Source: Lysobacter_C viscosus
GTDB lineage: Bacteria > Pseudomonadota > Gammaproteobacteria > Xanthomonadales > Xanthomonadaceae
DNA: 64,000 nt
Assembly (NCBI RefSeq): GCF_046600715.1
Contig: NZ_JBJMAV010000002.1
Span: 372,001 to 436,000, forward strand
Reading direction: 5' to 3'
Shown here: positions 50,691 through 60,479 of the stretch, in pieces
Numbering within the stretch: the first letter of the stretch is position 1
How the letters are laid out: each line of letters starts with the position of its first letter
Translations under genes and position numbers: made by a program
The notes under the pieces: generated by a model
Told to the model about the DNA's origin: nothing
Databases searched by the model: none
Seen by the model: the letters and a program-made list of their open reading frames with translations, nothing else

Positions 50691-50777
50691 GCGAGGATCG
50701 CGCGAGCTTAACAAACCGCTCGCTACACCCTTGCGGCCCGGGCAGGCGCACGGGGACGTCGGCAGGGTGCGTGGGCT

Positions 50778-52463
50778 TCAGCCGCGCGGATACAGGGGCG
50801 GCAGGGGCTCGGCCGGGGACACCTTGGTGGCCTTCCAGCGGGGGCCGGAAGCGAATGCATCGCGGGCCATTACGCGGGCCTGCGCGCCGTCTCCCCCGGC
50901 CCAGCGGGCGCGCTGCATGGCGTCCACCGCGGCGCGCTGGGTGGGGTCGTCCAGGCGCGCCAGCAAGGCATCGACGTCGCCGGCCGGGGGGTCGGCCAGC
51001 GCGCACAGGCTCTGGATCACCTCGTCGAACCCGCCCGTATCCAGCGCACGTCGCAACGCCACCCGCGCCTGGCGACCGCCACCGGGCGCAACCGCCGGGG
51101 GAACCCGCGCGACCGCGTCGTTCCCGGCCTGCGCCGACGACGGCGCCTGGCGCTGCAAGGCCCACATCAGCGTCGCCAGCCAGAGGACGGCGAACAGCAA
51201 CGCGACCAGCGCCCAGGAGGGGCCTGAGCCACCCGTCCCGGAGCTCGCCTCGTCCGTCGACCCGCCCTCGGCACCCGCGGTATCTCCCGGACCGGGACCT
51301 GCCGTGCTGCCGGCGGCCACGGCAGCACCGGGCGCCACCTCCAGCGTCAGCGCCGGCAAGGTCGCCTCTCGCGCCGCCCCGGCCCGGACATCCCACCAGT
51401 CCAGCCCCATCCCGTCCAGCCGGACCGACCCCGGCCGTGCCGGCACCAGCGAGAAGCGCCGTGTCAGCGTCACCCGTGGGCGACCCTGGTCGAACGACTC
51501 GTCGGCCTGCACCGGTTCCGGGAACACCTGCACGCCATCGATCGGCGGCAACAGCAGTTCCGGCATCTGCGCGGCGGTGGCGCCATCGGCGGTGGCTTCC
51601 ACCACCAGCGTCGCCGCCTCCCCGACCTTCAGTGATTGCGGCGCGGTCCGGTACCGCAGGACCAAGCCGTGCAGCGGCAGCCAGGGCTGCGGCGCGTTGG
51701 CCGGCGCCTGGCGTACCTGTAGGAACCGCGGCGCGGCCTCGGCCTGCAGCGAAGCACCGCGCGCGCCGAAAAAGTCGTCGAAGAAGCCCCCGGTGCCGCG
51801 ACCTTCGAACCGCGCGCCGGGGATCGACAGGGTGCCGCTGCGCTCGGGGATCAACTGGAAACGGCGCTCGACGATCGTGTAGCGACGCCCGTCGATCGAG
51901 CGCGTGTACTGGGCGTCCTGGCCCACCCGCTGCAGCGATGCGCCCTCCGGTGGCGGCTGGTCGATCTGGCCGGATATCAGCGGCACCGCCGAGTACAACC
52001 GCACGGTCCAGCCAACCGCCTGTTGCACGTACGGGTCCTGGTCGTCGGCTTCGCTCTCGATGAAGACATCGTCGCCCGCACGCGCCGGGACGCGCGCCGT
52101 CGACTGGGTCACCGTCAGCGGCAGCGGCTGGGTGCGCTCGCCGCCGACGGTGAGCGAGGGCACGGTGATCACGCCCTCGCGCAGCGGGCGCAGCGCGACC
52201 GCATACAGCGTGCGGGTCACGCTGCGGCCGTTGACGCGCTCGAATTCGCGCCGGCTGGCGTGCCCGCTGGCCTGGAACTCCGCGCGCAACGGCATGTAAT
52301 CGGGCGATCCACTGGCGGTGGTCTCGATGTTGAGCGTCACCGTCTCGCCCAGCCCGATGCGATCCCGGTCCAGCCAGGCGCGGGTCTCGGCATGCACGGG
52401 CATGGCAAGCAACGCGCTTGCGGCAAGCAGCCAGGCCAAGAGCGGACGCAGCAGGGCAGTCAT
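50778..52463 (-). CDS. batD: BatD-like protein of the Bat operon
   Basis: 561 residues. Signal peptide 1-25 (ending VHA). A long periplasmic region of Ig-like beta domains covers about 26-390 (RIGLGETVTLNIETTASGSP, TVGGERTQPLPLTV). One membrane helix lies near 425-445 (WALVALLFAVLWLATLMWAL), followed by a cytoplasmic tail of about 115 residues. This is the BatD/oxygen-tolerance order. It is the last gene of the MoxR-Bat operon and overlaps the batB gene by 4 bp (ATGA). Its role in envelope stress is known only in outline. Confidence 0.9.
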   Translation of the reverse strand: MTALLRPLLAWLLAASALLAMPVHAETRAWLDRDRIGLGETVTLNIETTASGSPDYMPLRAEFQASGHASRREFERVNGRSVTRTLYAVALRPLREGVITVPSLTVGGERTQPLPLTVTQSTARVPARAGDDVFIESEADDQDPYVQQAVGWTVRLYSAVPLISGQIDQPPPEGASLQRVGQDAQYTRSIDGRRYTIVERRFQLIPERSGTLSIPGARFEGRGTGGFFDDFFGARGASLQAEAAPRFLQVRQAPANAPQPWLPLHGLVLRYRTAPQSLKVGEAATLVVEATADGATAAQMPELLLPPIDGVQVFPEPVQADESFDQGRPRVTLTRRFSLVPARPGSVRLDGMGLDWWDVRAGAAREATLPALTLEVAPGAAVAAGSTAGPGPGDTAGAEGGSTDEASSGTGGSGPSWALVALLFAVLWLATLMWALQRQAPSSAQAGNDAVARVPPAVAPGGGRQARVALRRALDTGGFDEVIQSLCALADPPAGDVDALLARLDDPTQRAAVDAMQRARWAGGDGAQARVMARDAFASGPRWKATKVSPAEPLPPLYPRG

Positions 52464-54235
52464 CGGTCGTCATCCTCGCGCAGTCCACGCATGCGGCGGC
52501 GCTCGTGTTCGAGTCGGAACTTCTCGCGCAACAGCCCACCGGGGTCGTCGGGCACGCGCCGAAGCCATGCCTCATTGGCCAGGCGCTGTTCGCGCTCGGC
52601 GGCTGTCTCGTTGACCGGGGCCTGCCCTTGCGCCGGCTGCTCGCCTTCACCGGCCTGCTCCAATGCGCGCTGCATGCGCTCACGCTGGGCGGCATCGGCC
52701 TGGCGCTGGGCTTCAGCGGCGGCTTCATCGGCGGCCTGCGCGCCGGTTTCCGATTCGCCCGGGTCGTCGCGCTGCTCGTCGGGGGCATCGGAGGGTTCGG
52801 CCTCGGCCTCCTGCTGCCCACCCTGTGGAGGGGCGTCGGGGTTCGCCTCTCCGGGTTGCGGCGAGCCCCCGCTGCCCGGGTCGCCCTCGCCGTCGCTGCG
52901 CCCGTCGTCGCCGCCCGACGGGGGCTTGCGACGCATCGCCGCCTCCACTGCCTGCCGGTTGGCCAGTGCGTCGGGCATGCCCGGTTGCAAGGCCAGCGCG
53001 CGGTCGTAGGCGGCAATGGCTGCTTCGTAGTTGCCGGCCTTGGCCAGTGCGTTGCCACGGTTGTAGTGCCCATCTGCACTGTCGACCTGCCGGTACAGCG
53101 CGGCGGCGCGGTCGAAATCGCCCTCGCGGTAGGCCTGCGTGCCCTGTTGCAACACTTCGTGACGGGCCTGGTCGGGGCGCTGCCACCAACTGCCGTCGTC
53201 CGCCTGCGCGCGCACCGGCGATGACGCCAGCCCAAGTGCCAGCACCACCACCGCTGCGCCGGCCCGGCGTCGTAGCAGCCACAACGACAGCAGCATCAGT
53301 GGCGGCAGCAGCCAGTAGCCGTCATCGACCCAGGTCCGCCCCTGGAGGCCGGCCTGGGTGTCGCCGGTGGTCTGCGCCGGATCCAGCACGTCCAGCGCCC
53401 GCAGGTCGCCGTCATCGGCGGCGACCGCGACGTACCGGCCCTGGCCCTGCGCCGCCATCCGTTCCAGCGACCCCGGGTCCAGCCGCGCGGTGGCGACGCC
53501 CCCACCGGCCCGGCCGTAGCTGCCGCCCGCCGCGCGGCCCAGGCCGAGGACCGACACCGTGTAGCCCTCGGACGCAGCCCGCGACGCCGCCGCGAGCGTC
53601 CGTGCGTCGGCGCCGTCGGTCATCAGCAGAATCTGCCCGCGGTCGAAGCCCGCCTGGCGCAGCAGGCGGGTGGCCAGCACGATCGCGCGGTCGGGCCGCT
53701 GGCCGTCGACCGGCATGACATCCGGATGCAGCGCGTCCAGGAAGATGGCGACATTGGCCGGGTCTGCCGTCAGCGGACTCACGGTGAATGCGTCTTCGGC
53801 GAACGCCACCAGTCCCACCTGCCCGCCGGCGCGATCGCGCAGCAACGCCTCCAGCTTGGCCCGCGCCTGTGCCAGGCGCGTGGGCGGCAGGTCGGTCGCC
53901 AACGTGGCGCGCGAAAGGTCGAGCGCGACCACCAGCGGCATGCGGCTCTGCCACAGCGGCTGCTCGACCTGTCGCCAGCTGGGGCCGGCCAGCGCCACGA
54001 CCGCGATCAGGTAGAGGATCGCCCCCAACCATAGCGGCGACTGCCGGGCCGGCGTGACCCCGCCCTCGACCAGGTGCGCGAGCAGGTGCGGGTCGACCGC
54101 GTTCCGCCAGACGTTGGCCTGGTGGCGCCGCCGGTTCCACAGCCACGCGCCGGCGGGCAGCGCGAGCAGCGCCCACAGCCATTCCGGACGCAGCAGGTGG
54201 AGCCCGGCGATCGCGTCCATGAGCGGCTGCATCAT
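52460..54235 (-). CDS. BatB-BatC fusion: VWA domain plus TPR
   Basis: 591 residues from ATG 54235 (ATGA overlap with batA). Two N-terminal helices precede a von Willebrand A domain (about 85-300). Its metal site is altered: DLSRA stands where DxSxS is expected, while the later TDGAD is intact. A membrane helix near 315-345 is followed by two TPR-like units (QAYREGDFDRAAALYRQV, AKAGNYEAAIAAYDRALAL). The tail is a long Gly/Glu/Gln-rich disordered segment, then a conserved basic end (LREKFRLEHERRRM). BatB and BatC are separate genes in Bacteroides and are often fused in proteobacteria. Confidence 0.9.
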   Translation of the reverse strand: MMQPLMDAIAGLHLLRPEWLWALLALPAGAWLWNRRRHQANVWRNAVDPHLLAHLVEGGVTPARQSPLWLGAILYLIAVVALAGPSWRQVEQPLWQSRMPLVVALDLSRATLATDLPPTRLAQARAKLEALLRDRAGGQVGLVAFAEDAFTVSPLTADPANVAIFLDALHPDVMPVDGQRPDRAIVLATRLLRQAGFDRGQILLMTDGADARTLAAASRAASEGYTVSVLGLGRAAGGSYGRAGGGVATARLDPGSLERMAAQGQGRYVAVAADDGDLRALDVLDPAQTTGDTQAGLQGRTWVDDGYWLLPPLMLLSLWLLRRRAGAAVVVLALGLASSPVRAQADDGSWWQRPDQARHEVLQQGTQAYREGDFDRAAALYRQVDSADGHYNRGNALAKAGNYEAAIAAYDRALALQPGMPDALANRQAVEAAMRRKPPSGGDDGRSDGEGDPGSGGSPQPGEANPDAPPQGGQQEAEAEPSDAPDEQRDDPGESETGAQAADEAAAEAQRQADAAQRERMQRALEQAGEGEQPAQGQAPVNETAAEREQRLANEAWLRRVPDDPGGLLREKFRLEHERRRMRGLREDDDR

Positions 54236-55287
54236 GCGGTGCGCTCCTGCCGCGACGCACGCCCCTGCACCAGCAACGCCAGTACCGCCAGCAGCAAGGC
54301 GGCCGCCAGCGGCCACGCATAGCGTTCAATCTTCGGCCGCACCGCTTCCCCGGGCCGTTCCACCGGTTCCAGGCGGTCGATCTCGCCGTAGATGCCCGCC
54401 AGCTCGCCGGTATCGCGCGCGCGGAAGAAGCGGCCGCCGGTGGCCTGGGCAATCGCGCGAAGGGTCTCCTCGTCGATCTCGTCGCCGCCTCCCGGCATCG
54501 GCAGCTGGAACCCGAACACCGACATCGACCCGTCGCCGCCGAAGGCGACGGTGTGGACGCGCACGCCGTTGTCGCGTGCCAGTTGCGCGGCCTTCTCCGG
54601 TGTCAGTACCCCGGCGGTATTCACCCCGTCGGTGAGCACGATCAGCACGCGCTGGCCCGGCGGCTGCGACCGAAGGCGCTTGACCGCCAGGCCGATCGCA
54701 TCGCCGATCGCGGTTTCCTGTCCGGCCAGCCCGACCACGCTGTCGTCGAGCTGGGCGCGGACGGTGTCCCGGTCCAGCGTCAGCGGGGTCAGCACGTACG
54801 CCCGGCGACCGAACACGATCAGGCCCACGCGGTCCCCCTCACGGCGCTCGAGGAAGTCGGCCAGCACCGCCTTGGCCGCGGTGAGGCGGTCCACGGGACG
54901 GTTGCCAAGGGCCATGTCCGGCTGGCTCATGCTGCCCGACAGGTCCAGCGCCAGCATCAGGTCGCGACCGGCCTGGGGGGGCTGGATCGGTTCGCCGAGC
55001 TGTTGCGGCCGTGCAGCGGCCAGGCAAAGCAGCAGCCAGGCCAGCCATGCAAGCAGGCCAAGGCCGCCCGTCGCCCTGCGGCCACCAGCGCCACGCGCGA
55101 CCGCCTGCAGTCGTTCGGGCGCATACGGCACCTTGAGCGCCGGCGTACTGCCCCGCACCGGTGGCAGCAGCAGGCGCACCAACCAGGGCAGTGGCAGCGC
55201 GAGCAACATCCATGGCCATGCAAGCCCGGTGTCGGCCACGGCGGGAACCCACGACGACAGCCATGCGCTCACCCGGCGTCCATCCAT
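54232..55287 (-). CDS. batA: BatA-like VWA-domain membrane protein
   Basis: 351 residues as given. GTG 55272 would give 346 residues and a 4-bp GTGA overlap like the other joints of this operon, so it is a serious alternative. Two helices near the N-terminus lead to the VWA domain (about 105-285) with an intact metal site DLSGSMSQPD and LTDGVNTAG. A C-terminal helix (about 325-343) anchors it. It should display the VWA domain in the periplasm and bind partners through a metal ion. Confidence 0.92.
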   Translation of the reverse strand: MDGRRVSAWLSSWVPAVADTGLAWPWMLLALPLPWLVRLLLPPVRGSTPALKVPYAPERLQAVARGAGGRRATGGLGLLAWLAWLLLCLAAARPQQLGEPIQPPQAGRDLMLALDLSGSMSQPDMALGNRPVDRLTAAKAVLADFLERREGDRVGLIVFGRRAYVLTPLTLDRDTVRAQLDDSVVGLAGQETAIGDAIGLAVKRLRSQPPGQRVLIVLTDGVNTAGVLTPEKAAQLARDNGVRVHTVAFGGDGSMSVFGFQLPMPGGGDEIDEETLRAIAQATGGRFFRARDTGELAGIYGEIDRLEPVERPGEAVRPKIERYAWPLAAALLLAVLALLVQGRASRQERTA

Positions 55288-55736
55288 TGCATGAAGCGGG
55301 CGAGGGCCAGCGGCCGGAGTGCGTCGACTTCCGCCGGCGATGTGTCCGGACGGTAACCGCCCAACGCCAGGACCTGGCCCGGGCCGGTGGTGAACGGGCG
55401 GTGCGCGTCATCGCCGTCAAGCAGTGCCAGCCAAGCTGCGGCATCCAGCCGGTCCGCAGCGGGATCGTGTCGCCGCGCGGCACGCCGCAGCAGGTCCGAC
55501 ATCACCGCAACCTGTTGCGATGCCGAGCCCGCCTGGTCCACGGCGGTGTCAAACCAGCGCGCGATCCGTTGCCTGCGGCGGCGGCGATGCAGCCGCCACG
55601 CCGCCAGCAGCGCGCCGAGCACGGCGATGGCCCCGAACACCACCCACCATCCCGGTGCGGGCGGCCACCATGACGGCGCGGGCGGCTGGTGCACGTCGCG
55701 CAGCACCAGCGTGGCGATCATGGCGATCCCGTCCAT
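55269..55736 (-). CDS. DUF4381 family protein of the Bat operon
   Basis: 155 residues from ATG 55736, which overlaps the DUF58 stop by 1 bp (TGATG). After a Pro/Trp-rich start, one membrane helix (about 30-46) is followed by a basic stretch RLHRRRRRQRIARW and a cytoplasmic helical domain. DUF4381 proteins occur between DUF58 and BatA genes in many proteobacteria. Function unknown. Confidence 0.87.
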   Translation of the reverse strand: MDGIAMIATLVLRDVHQPPAPSWWPPAPGWWVVFGAIAVLGALLAAWRLHRRRRRQRIARWFDTAVDQAGSASQQVAVMSDLLRRAARRHDPAADRLDAAAWLALLDGDDAHRPFTTGPGQVLALGGYRPDTSPAEVDALRPLALARFMQWMDAG

Positions 55737-56656
55737 CACGCCACCAGGGGCCGCGGTCGGCCCAGCAGCGGGAGCCAGGACTCGCTCGGCGCTTCGGTTG
55801 AAAGCGCCTGGACACGTACCCCGCGCGACGGGAGTGATGCCAGCGCATCGGTGACCGGGCCAGCGAACTGCGCCTGCCACCGGCCGCGCTGGGACGGCCG
55901 GGCCAGGTCCAGCTCGATGCGAACCTGGCCGCCGCGGAACGGCAGCAGTGCTTCGGGTGGCGTCATTTCAAGCGGATCAGTCATCAACAGCACGATGACT
56001 TCGTGGTGCTGCGCCAGGCCGGTCCAGCGACTGGGCGGCACCGACGGCACGCTCTGCGCGTCGGCCAGTACCACCAGCCGCGAGCCGGGACGCAACAGGC
56101 GCGTGGCGTGCTCGAGCGCGGTGTCCAGGCCGTCATCATCGGTGGGCGCCTCCGCGTACCAGCGCACCAGCGCATCCAGCACGCGCAAAGCGCCGCGTGG
56201 CCCGGCGCCCGGGGTCACCGGCGGCGAATGGCGGCTGGCGCGCAGGGCGGCAACCCGGTCACCGTCGCGCACTGCCGCCCATGCCGCGATCGCGCCGGCG
56301 CGTGCCGCCTGGACCGACTTGAAGCGCACCCGGGTGCCGAAATACAGGGTCGGGGCGGTGTCGGCCACCAGCAGCGTCAGTCGCTCCCGCTCGGCCTGGT
56401 AGAGCTTCGTGTGCGCGCGCCCGGTACGTGCGGTCAGGCGCCAGTCGATGTGGCGTGCGTCGTCGCCTGCCACGTACCCACGGGACTCGGCGTATTCCAT
56501 GCCGCGGCCGCGCATGGGCGAGAGCGCGTGGCCGCTGGCCCCGTGTCGGCCCTGTCGCGCCGGCCTGCGGCCCTGCACGGCGGCGCGAAGGCCGATCAGT
56601 TCGGCCAGCGAGGGCTGGATGCCAGGGGTCGGCATTGCGGGAGCGGTTGGCGCCAT
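55736..56656 (-). CDS. DUF58 family protein of the MoxR-Bat operon
   Basis: 306 residues. The DUF58 signature is clear: GRGMEYAESRGYVAGDDARHIDWRLTARTG-type text near 50-80 (read in parts), then a VWA-like fold (LTLLVADTAPTLYFG, RLVVLADAQSVPSV). It has no membrane helix, unlike longer DUF58 members. It is expected to act with the MoxR ATPase. The 119-bp gap to moxR shows nothing recognisable. Confidence 0.9.
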   Translation of the reverse strand: MAPTAPAMPTPGIQPSLAELIGLRAAVQGRRPARQGRHGASGHALSPMRGRGMEYAESRGYVAGDDARHIDWRLTARTGRAHTKLYQAERERLTLLVADTAPTLYFGTRVRFKSVQAARAGAIAAWAAVRDGDRVAALRASRHSPPVTPGAGPRGALRVLDALVRWYAEAPTDDDGLDTALEHATRLLRPGSRLVVLADAQSVPSVPPSRWTGLAQHHEVIVLLMTDPLEMTPPEALLPFRGGQVRIELDLARPSQRGRWQAQFAGPVTDALASLPSRGVRVQALSTEAPSESWLPLLGRPRPLVA

Positions 56657-56775
56657 GTCCTAGCGCTCCGCGGCCGTGCGATGGCCTCGCTCGGCGGACA
56701 CCCGCCGTGCGTGCAGGCCCTTACCAGAGCAGTCGCATCGCGCGGGGCAATGGAAATGCATGCCGTCCATCCGCA

Positions 56776-57789
56776 TCAGGGCAGTGGCACCCGCCGCAGC
56801 AGCTCTTCAACGAGCCGGTCGCCGTCCCAGCCTTCCGCGGTTGCTTCGTAACTGGGCAACAGGCGGTGGCGCAGCACGTCCGGGGCGATTGCGCGGACGT
56901 CATCGGGTGTCACGAAGTCTCGCCCCGCGAGCCAGGCATGCGCGCGCGCGCACCTTTCCAACGCAATCGATCCGCGCGGGCTCGCGCCCCAGGCGATGCG
57001 GCGTCCCAGGTCCGGGTCGTAGCGCGAGGCATCGCGCGAAGCGAGGGTCAACTCGATCAGGTATCGCTCCACCGCAGGTGCCAGATGCAGGTCGAGGACT
57101 TCCGCGCGGGCCGCAAACACGTCTTCCAGCGAAAGCCTGGGCGGCGCATCGGTAGTGCCACCCATTGCATCGCGCGCCCGATCGCGGGCCAGTTTAAGGA
57201 TCGCGGCCTCGGCATCCGCCTCCGGGTACCCGATCCGGACGTGCATCAGGAAGCGATCCAACTGCGCCTCCGGGAGCGGAAACGTCCCCTCCTGCTCGAT
57301 CGGGTTCTGGGTCGCCATCACCAGGAACAGTGCGGGCAGCGGGTACGTCGAGCGGCCGACCGTCACCTGGCGCTCGCCCATCGCCTCCAGCAGGGCCGAT
57401 TGCACCTTGGCCGGCGCGCGGTTGATCTCGTCGGCGAGCAGCACGGGATGGAAGACCGGACCGGGCTGGAACTCGAAGCGGCCGTCCTGCGGGCGCCAGA
57501 CTTCGGTACCGGTGAGGTCGGAGGGCAGAAGGTCGGGGGTGAACTGGATCCTGGCGAACTCCGCCTCGAGCCGCGAGGCCAGCGCGCGGATTGCCGAGGT
57601 CTTTGCCAGGCCTGGCGCGCCTTCCACCAGCAGGTGTCCGTCAGCAAGCAGCGCAATGAGTAACCGATCGACCAGCGCGGCCTGCCCGATGATTTCACTC
57701 GCCAGTCCATCGCGCAGGGCGAGGAACTCGGCATGCAGGCGCGATACGCCCGGGGACCGTGGTGTGTTGTCTGGATTGGGACTGTCCAT
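56776..57789 (-). CDS. moxR: MoxR-family AAA+ ATPase
   Basis: 337 residues from ATG 57789 with GGAG 8 nt upstream. A chaperone-like AAA+ ATPase thought to help fold or load metal into VWA proteins. Walker A is GAPGLAKTS (about 59-67). Walker B is VLLADEINRAPAKVQSALLEAM, sensor 1 is MATQNPIEQEGTFPLPEAQLDRF, and the lid domain has RYDPDLGRRIAWGASPRG. It heads the operon moxR, DUF58, DUF4381, batA, batBC, batD. The promoter should lie in 57790-57920. Confidence 0.94.
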   Translation of the reverse strand: MDSPNPDNTPRSPGVSRLHAEFLALRDGLASEIIGQAALVDRLLIALLADGHLLVEGAPGLAKTSAIRALASRLEAEFARIQFTPDLLPSDLTGTEVWRPQDGRFEFQPGPVFHPVLLADEINRAPAKVQSALLEAMGERQVTVGRSTYPLPALFLVMATQNPIEQEGTFPLPEAQLDRFLMHVRIGYPEADAEAAILKLARDRARDAMGGTTDAPPRLSLEDVFAARAEVLDLHLAPAVERYLIELTLASRDASRYDPDLGRRIAWGASPRGSIALERCARAHAWLAGRDFVTPDDVRAIAPDVLRHRLLPSYEATAEGWDGDRLVEELLRRVPLP

Positions 57790-57920
57790 GGATCTCCACG
57801 TGGGATGGCGGCCCGACACGCGCCGGACCCGCTGGAGTTTGACCCATGTTCGCCGCCCCCGCCGCGACGTAGATGAACGCCGGGCGCCACCACGGGGACG
57901 TGCAGCCATCTCCTAACGCA

Positions 57921-57946
57921 AGCGGGGGCCCCGTAGGACCCCCGCT
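57921..57946. terminator. Hairpin between moxR and pilQ
   Basis: An 8-bp GC stem (57921-57928 with 57939-57946) lies 20 bp after the pilQ stop. No T-run follows in either direction, so it may protect the 3' end or work weakly. Confidence 0.45.
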
Positions 57947-57965
57947 CTAGACGACCCGGTGCAGG

Positions 57966-59906
57966 TCAGCGTTGGGCGACCTTGAGCACCCTGGGCGTGA
58001 CCATGATCAGCAGTTCGGCCTTCTCCTTGCCGCGCGACTTGTTCTTGAACAGGTTGCCAAGGAACGGGATGTCACCCAGGAACGGCACCTTGGAGACATC
58101 GTCGCGGCTACGGAATTCGTACACGCCGCCGATGACCACCGTCTGGCCATCCTCGACCAGCACCGCCGTGTTCACCGCGCGCTTGCTGATCTGCGGAACA
58201 TCGCCGATGCCGGTGCTGATGAAGCCTTCGATCTCGTCCTTCTTGACGTTCATGTTCAGGAATACGCGGCCGTCGTTGGTGATGGTGGGCGTGACCCGCA
58301 TCTCCAGCAGCACGTCCTTGAACTCGACCGTCGGGGTGGGGACGCTGCCAGCGGTTGCCGGCCGGATGGTGACGTAACCGACTTCCTGGCCCTGGGTAAT
58401 GACCGCCTCGCGCTGGTTGCTGGTGACGATGCGCGGGTTGGAAATGACCTCACCCCGACCCTCCTGCTGCATCGCCGAAAGCTCGACGTCGAGCGCATAA
58501 CCGGCATTGAGGATCGCCAGTGCGATCGAGCCGGCCGGATTGGCGACCCCGAGGTTGCTCATCAGGCCCCGCGACAGTTCATACAGCGGCTCACCCTCGG
58601 CCACGGCCTCGTCGAACGAGCCCTGGCTTGCGGCGTTGTTCTCGATGGAGTCGTTGAACCAGACGTCGCCGCCGTTGGTGTAACCCGAGACGCCGAACCG
58701 CGCGCCGAGCTCTCGCGAGAAGCTCTCGGTGGCAACCACCACCCGGGCTTCGATGATGACCTGGTCCACCGGGCGGTCGATGACGCGGATGAGTTCCTTC
58801 ATCTGCGCGACCTTCTTGGGGATGTCGCTCACCATCAGCGTGTTGGTGCGCGCATCGGCTACCAGCCGCCCGCGGGGCGAAAGGAAGCCGTTGTCGTTGT
58901 TGCTGCCGCCGCCCGCGCCGCCTGCACCACCGCCACCGCCCCCGCCGATGCCCTTGGCCTCGGTCAGTGCGGTGAAGATCTGCTCGGCATTGTGGTAGTT
59001 GATCTGGATGTACTCGGTCACCAGGTCGACCCGGTTCTCAAGCGCGATGCGGGCGTCTTCCTTGTCCTGCTCGAACTTGGCGATCTCCGACTGCGGGGCC
59101 ACCCACACCACGTTGCCGCTGCGACGCTTGTCCAGTCCCTTGGACTGCAGGACGATGTCCAGCGCCTGGTCCCACGGCACGTTCACCAGCCGCAGGGTCA
59201 CGTTGCCCTGCACGGTGTCGGACGCGACGATGTTGAGGTTGGATTCCTCTGCGATGAGCTGCAGCACGGTCCGGACCGGCACGTCCTGGAAGTTGAACGT
59301 GACCGGGCGGCCGCTGAAGGCCCGCGACTCTCCGCCGGAGGCCGAGATGACGGCGCCCTGGTCGGGTGCGCCCACCGCGCGCCCTGCGGCGGGCGCCGCA
59401 GGCGTGATCTCGACGATGTAGTCGCGGCCGGTCTGGTAGGCCATCGAATCGAACTGCCCTCGCGTGTCGAGGACCAGCAAGGTGCCGCGTCCCGAAGCCC
59501 GCGCGTCGATGCGCTGCACCGGCGTGGCGAAATCGGTGACGTTCAGCGGACGCTGCAGGGTGGCAGGCAGCGTTGCGTTGCCGACGTCCACCATCACCTG
59601 GGTGCCCTGCGTGCGCAGGTCGGGCATCGCGCCCTCCCCGGTGAAGGTCAGGATCAGCTTTCCGGCGCCATCCTGGCCGCGCTTGAAGTCGATCTTGGCG
59701 ACCTCGATTGCACCTGGAAGCTGCTTGGCCGGATCGGGGCTGGGCGTCGGAGCGACCTGGGCCACCAGCGACGGCGCGATGCCTGCCGAAGGCGCAGCGT
59801 GGACCGCCGTGAAGGCGGCGAGCGTCCCTGCAGCCAGACCGATCATGGTCGTGCTGAGCAGTGGGCGGCGGGCGCTCCGCGAGCGGTTGGCGTTGAATAC
59901 GGTCAT
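57966..59906 (-). CDS. pilQ: Type IV pilus secretin PilQ
   Basis: 646 residues from ATG 59906, with GGGGGA 7 nt upstream; ATG 59927 overlaps the pilP stop (ATGA) and is an alternative. It forms the outer-membrane channel for type IV pili. The signal peptide ends near AVHA. One AMIN-type domain covers about 60-160. The secretin N0/N1 part (VTFNFQDVPVRTVLQLIAEESNLNIVASD, read in parts) follows, with a Gly-rich insertion near 330 (GIGGGGGGGAGGAGGG). The secretin core covers about 380-640 and has VPFLGDIPFLGNLFKNK near the end. It is the last gene of pilMNOPQ. Confidence 0.96.
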   Translation of the reverse strand: MTVFNANRSRSARRPLLSTTMIGLAAGTLAAFTAVHAAPSAGIAPSLVAQVAPTPSPDPAKQLPGAIEVAKIDFKRGQDGAGKLILTFTGEGAMPDLRTQGTQVMVDVGNATLPATLQRPLNVTDFATPVQRIDARASGRGTLLVLDTRGQFDSMAYQTGRDYIVEITPAAPAAGRAVGAPDQGAVISASGGESRAFSGRPVTFNFQDVPVRTVLQLIAEESNLNIVASDTVQGNVTLRLVNVPWDQALDIVLQSKGLDKRRSGNVVWVAPQSEIAKFEQDKEDARIALENRVDLVTEYIQINYHNAEQIFTALTEAKGIGGGGGGGAGGAGGGSNNDNGFLSPRGRLVADARTNTLMVSDIPKKVAQMKELIRVIDRPVDQVIIEARVVVATESFSRELGARFGVSGYTNGGDVWFNDSIENNAASQGSFDEAVAEGEPLYELSRGLMSNLGVANPAGSIALAILNAGYALDVELSAMQQEGRGEVISNPRIVTSNQREAVITQGQEVGYVTIRPATAGSVPTPTVEFKDVLLEMRVTPTITNDGRVFLNMNVKKDEIEGFISTGIGDVPQISKRAVNTAVLVEDGQTVVIGGVYEFRSRDDVSKVPFLGDIPFLGNLFKNKSRGKEKAELLIMVTPRVLKVAQR

Positions 59907-59923
59907 CGTGCTATCCCCCAGAA

Positions 59924-60478
59924 TCATTGATCTTCCAACGCGACCGTGGCCGGACGTTCCAGCCAACCACCCGCGCCATCCGGCACCAGTTCCATCAGTT
60001 CGATGCGGTCTTCGAAAATACCGGTCACGCGGCCATCGCTCTGCCCCATGTACGCGCCCGGCCGCACCCGGTAGGTCACGCGGTCCGGGGCCATTACCAG
60101 CGCCACCAGCCCGGCGCCCCGCCCCAACGTACCCACCATGTCCAGGCTGTCGAGCGGGAACTGCTCGAGGGTCTGCTTTCGACGTGCGGAGTCCGGACGT
60201 GGGCCACCCCCGCCACTTTCATCGGTGAAAGCGCGGCTGAACGGGTCGCGCAGCGATTGCGCGGCGTACTCGAAAGTCTCGAACTGCTGCATGACGGGCA
60301 GCGGCTCAAGCGGCGGAGCCGGGCGGGCCTTCACTTCGGCAACCCAGTTCTCCAGGTTCGGCGCACCACCAGGCGTACTGGTGATACCTCGGGTACAACC
60401 TGCCACGAGCACGAGTGCGCCCACTGCGAGGATGAGTCGAGGTGCCGTGCGTCGCTTCAGAGCATTGACGTCGCGCAT
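59924..60478 (-). CDS. pilP: Type IV pilus assembly lipoprotein PilP
   Basis: 184 residues. Lipoprotein signal with lipobox LVAGC near 24-28. The N-terminal half is extended (QQFETFEYAAQSLRDPFSRA), and the C-terminal beta domain begins LEQFPLDSLDMVGTLGRG, the classical PilP homology region that docks to PilQ. It lies between pilO (1-bp gap) and pilQ. Confidence 0.95.
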   Translation of the reverse strand: MRDVNALKRRTAPRLILAVGALVLVAGCTRGITSTPGGAPNLENWVAEVKARPAPPLEPLPVMQQFETFEYAAQSLRDPFSRAFTDESGGGGPRPDSARRKQTLEQFPLDSLDMVGTLGRGAGLVALVMAPDRVTYRVRPGAYMGQSDGRVTGIFEDRIELMELVPDGAGGWLERPATVALEDQ

Positions 60479-60479
60479 G

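Noticed and set aside
49360..53235. A 1291-codon open frame on the minus strand
   Set aside because: It is a shadow frame of the dicarboxylate symporter, batD and batBC genes, with the Arg/Ala/Gly/Pro composition typical of high-GC out-of-frame translation.
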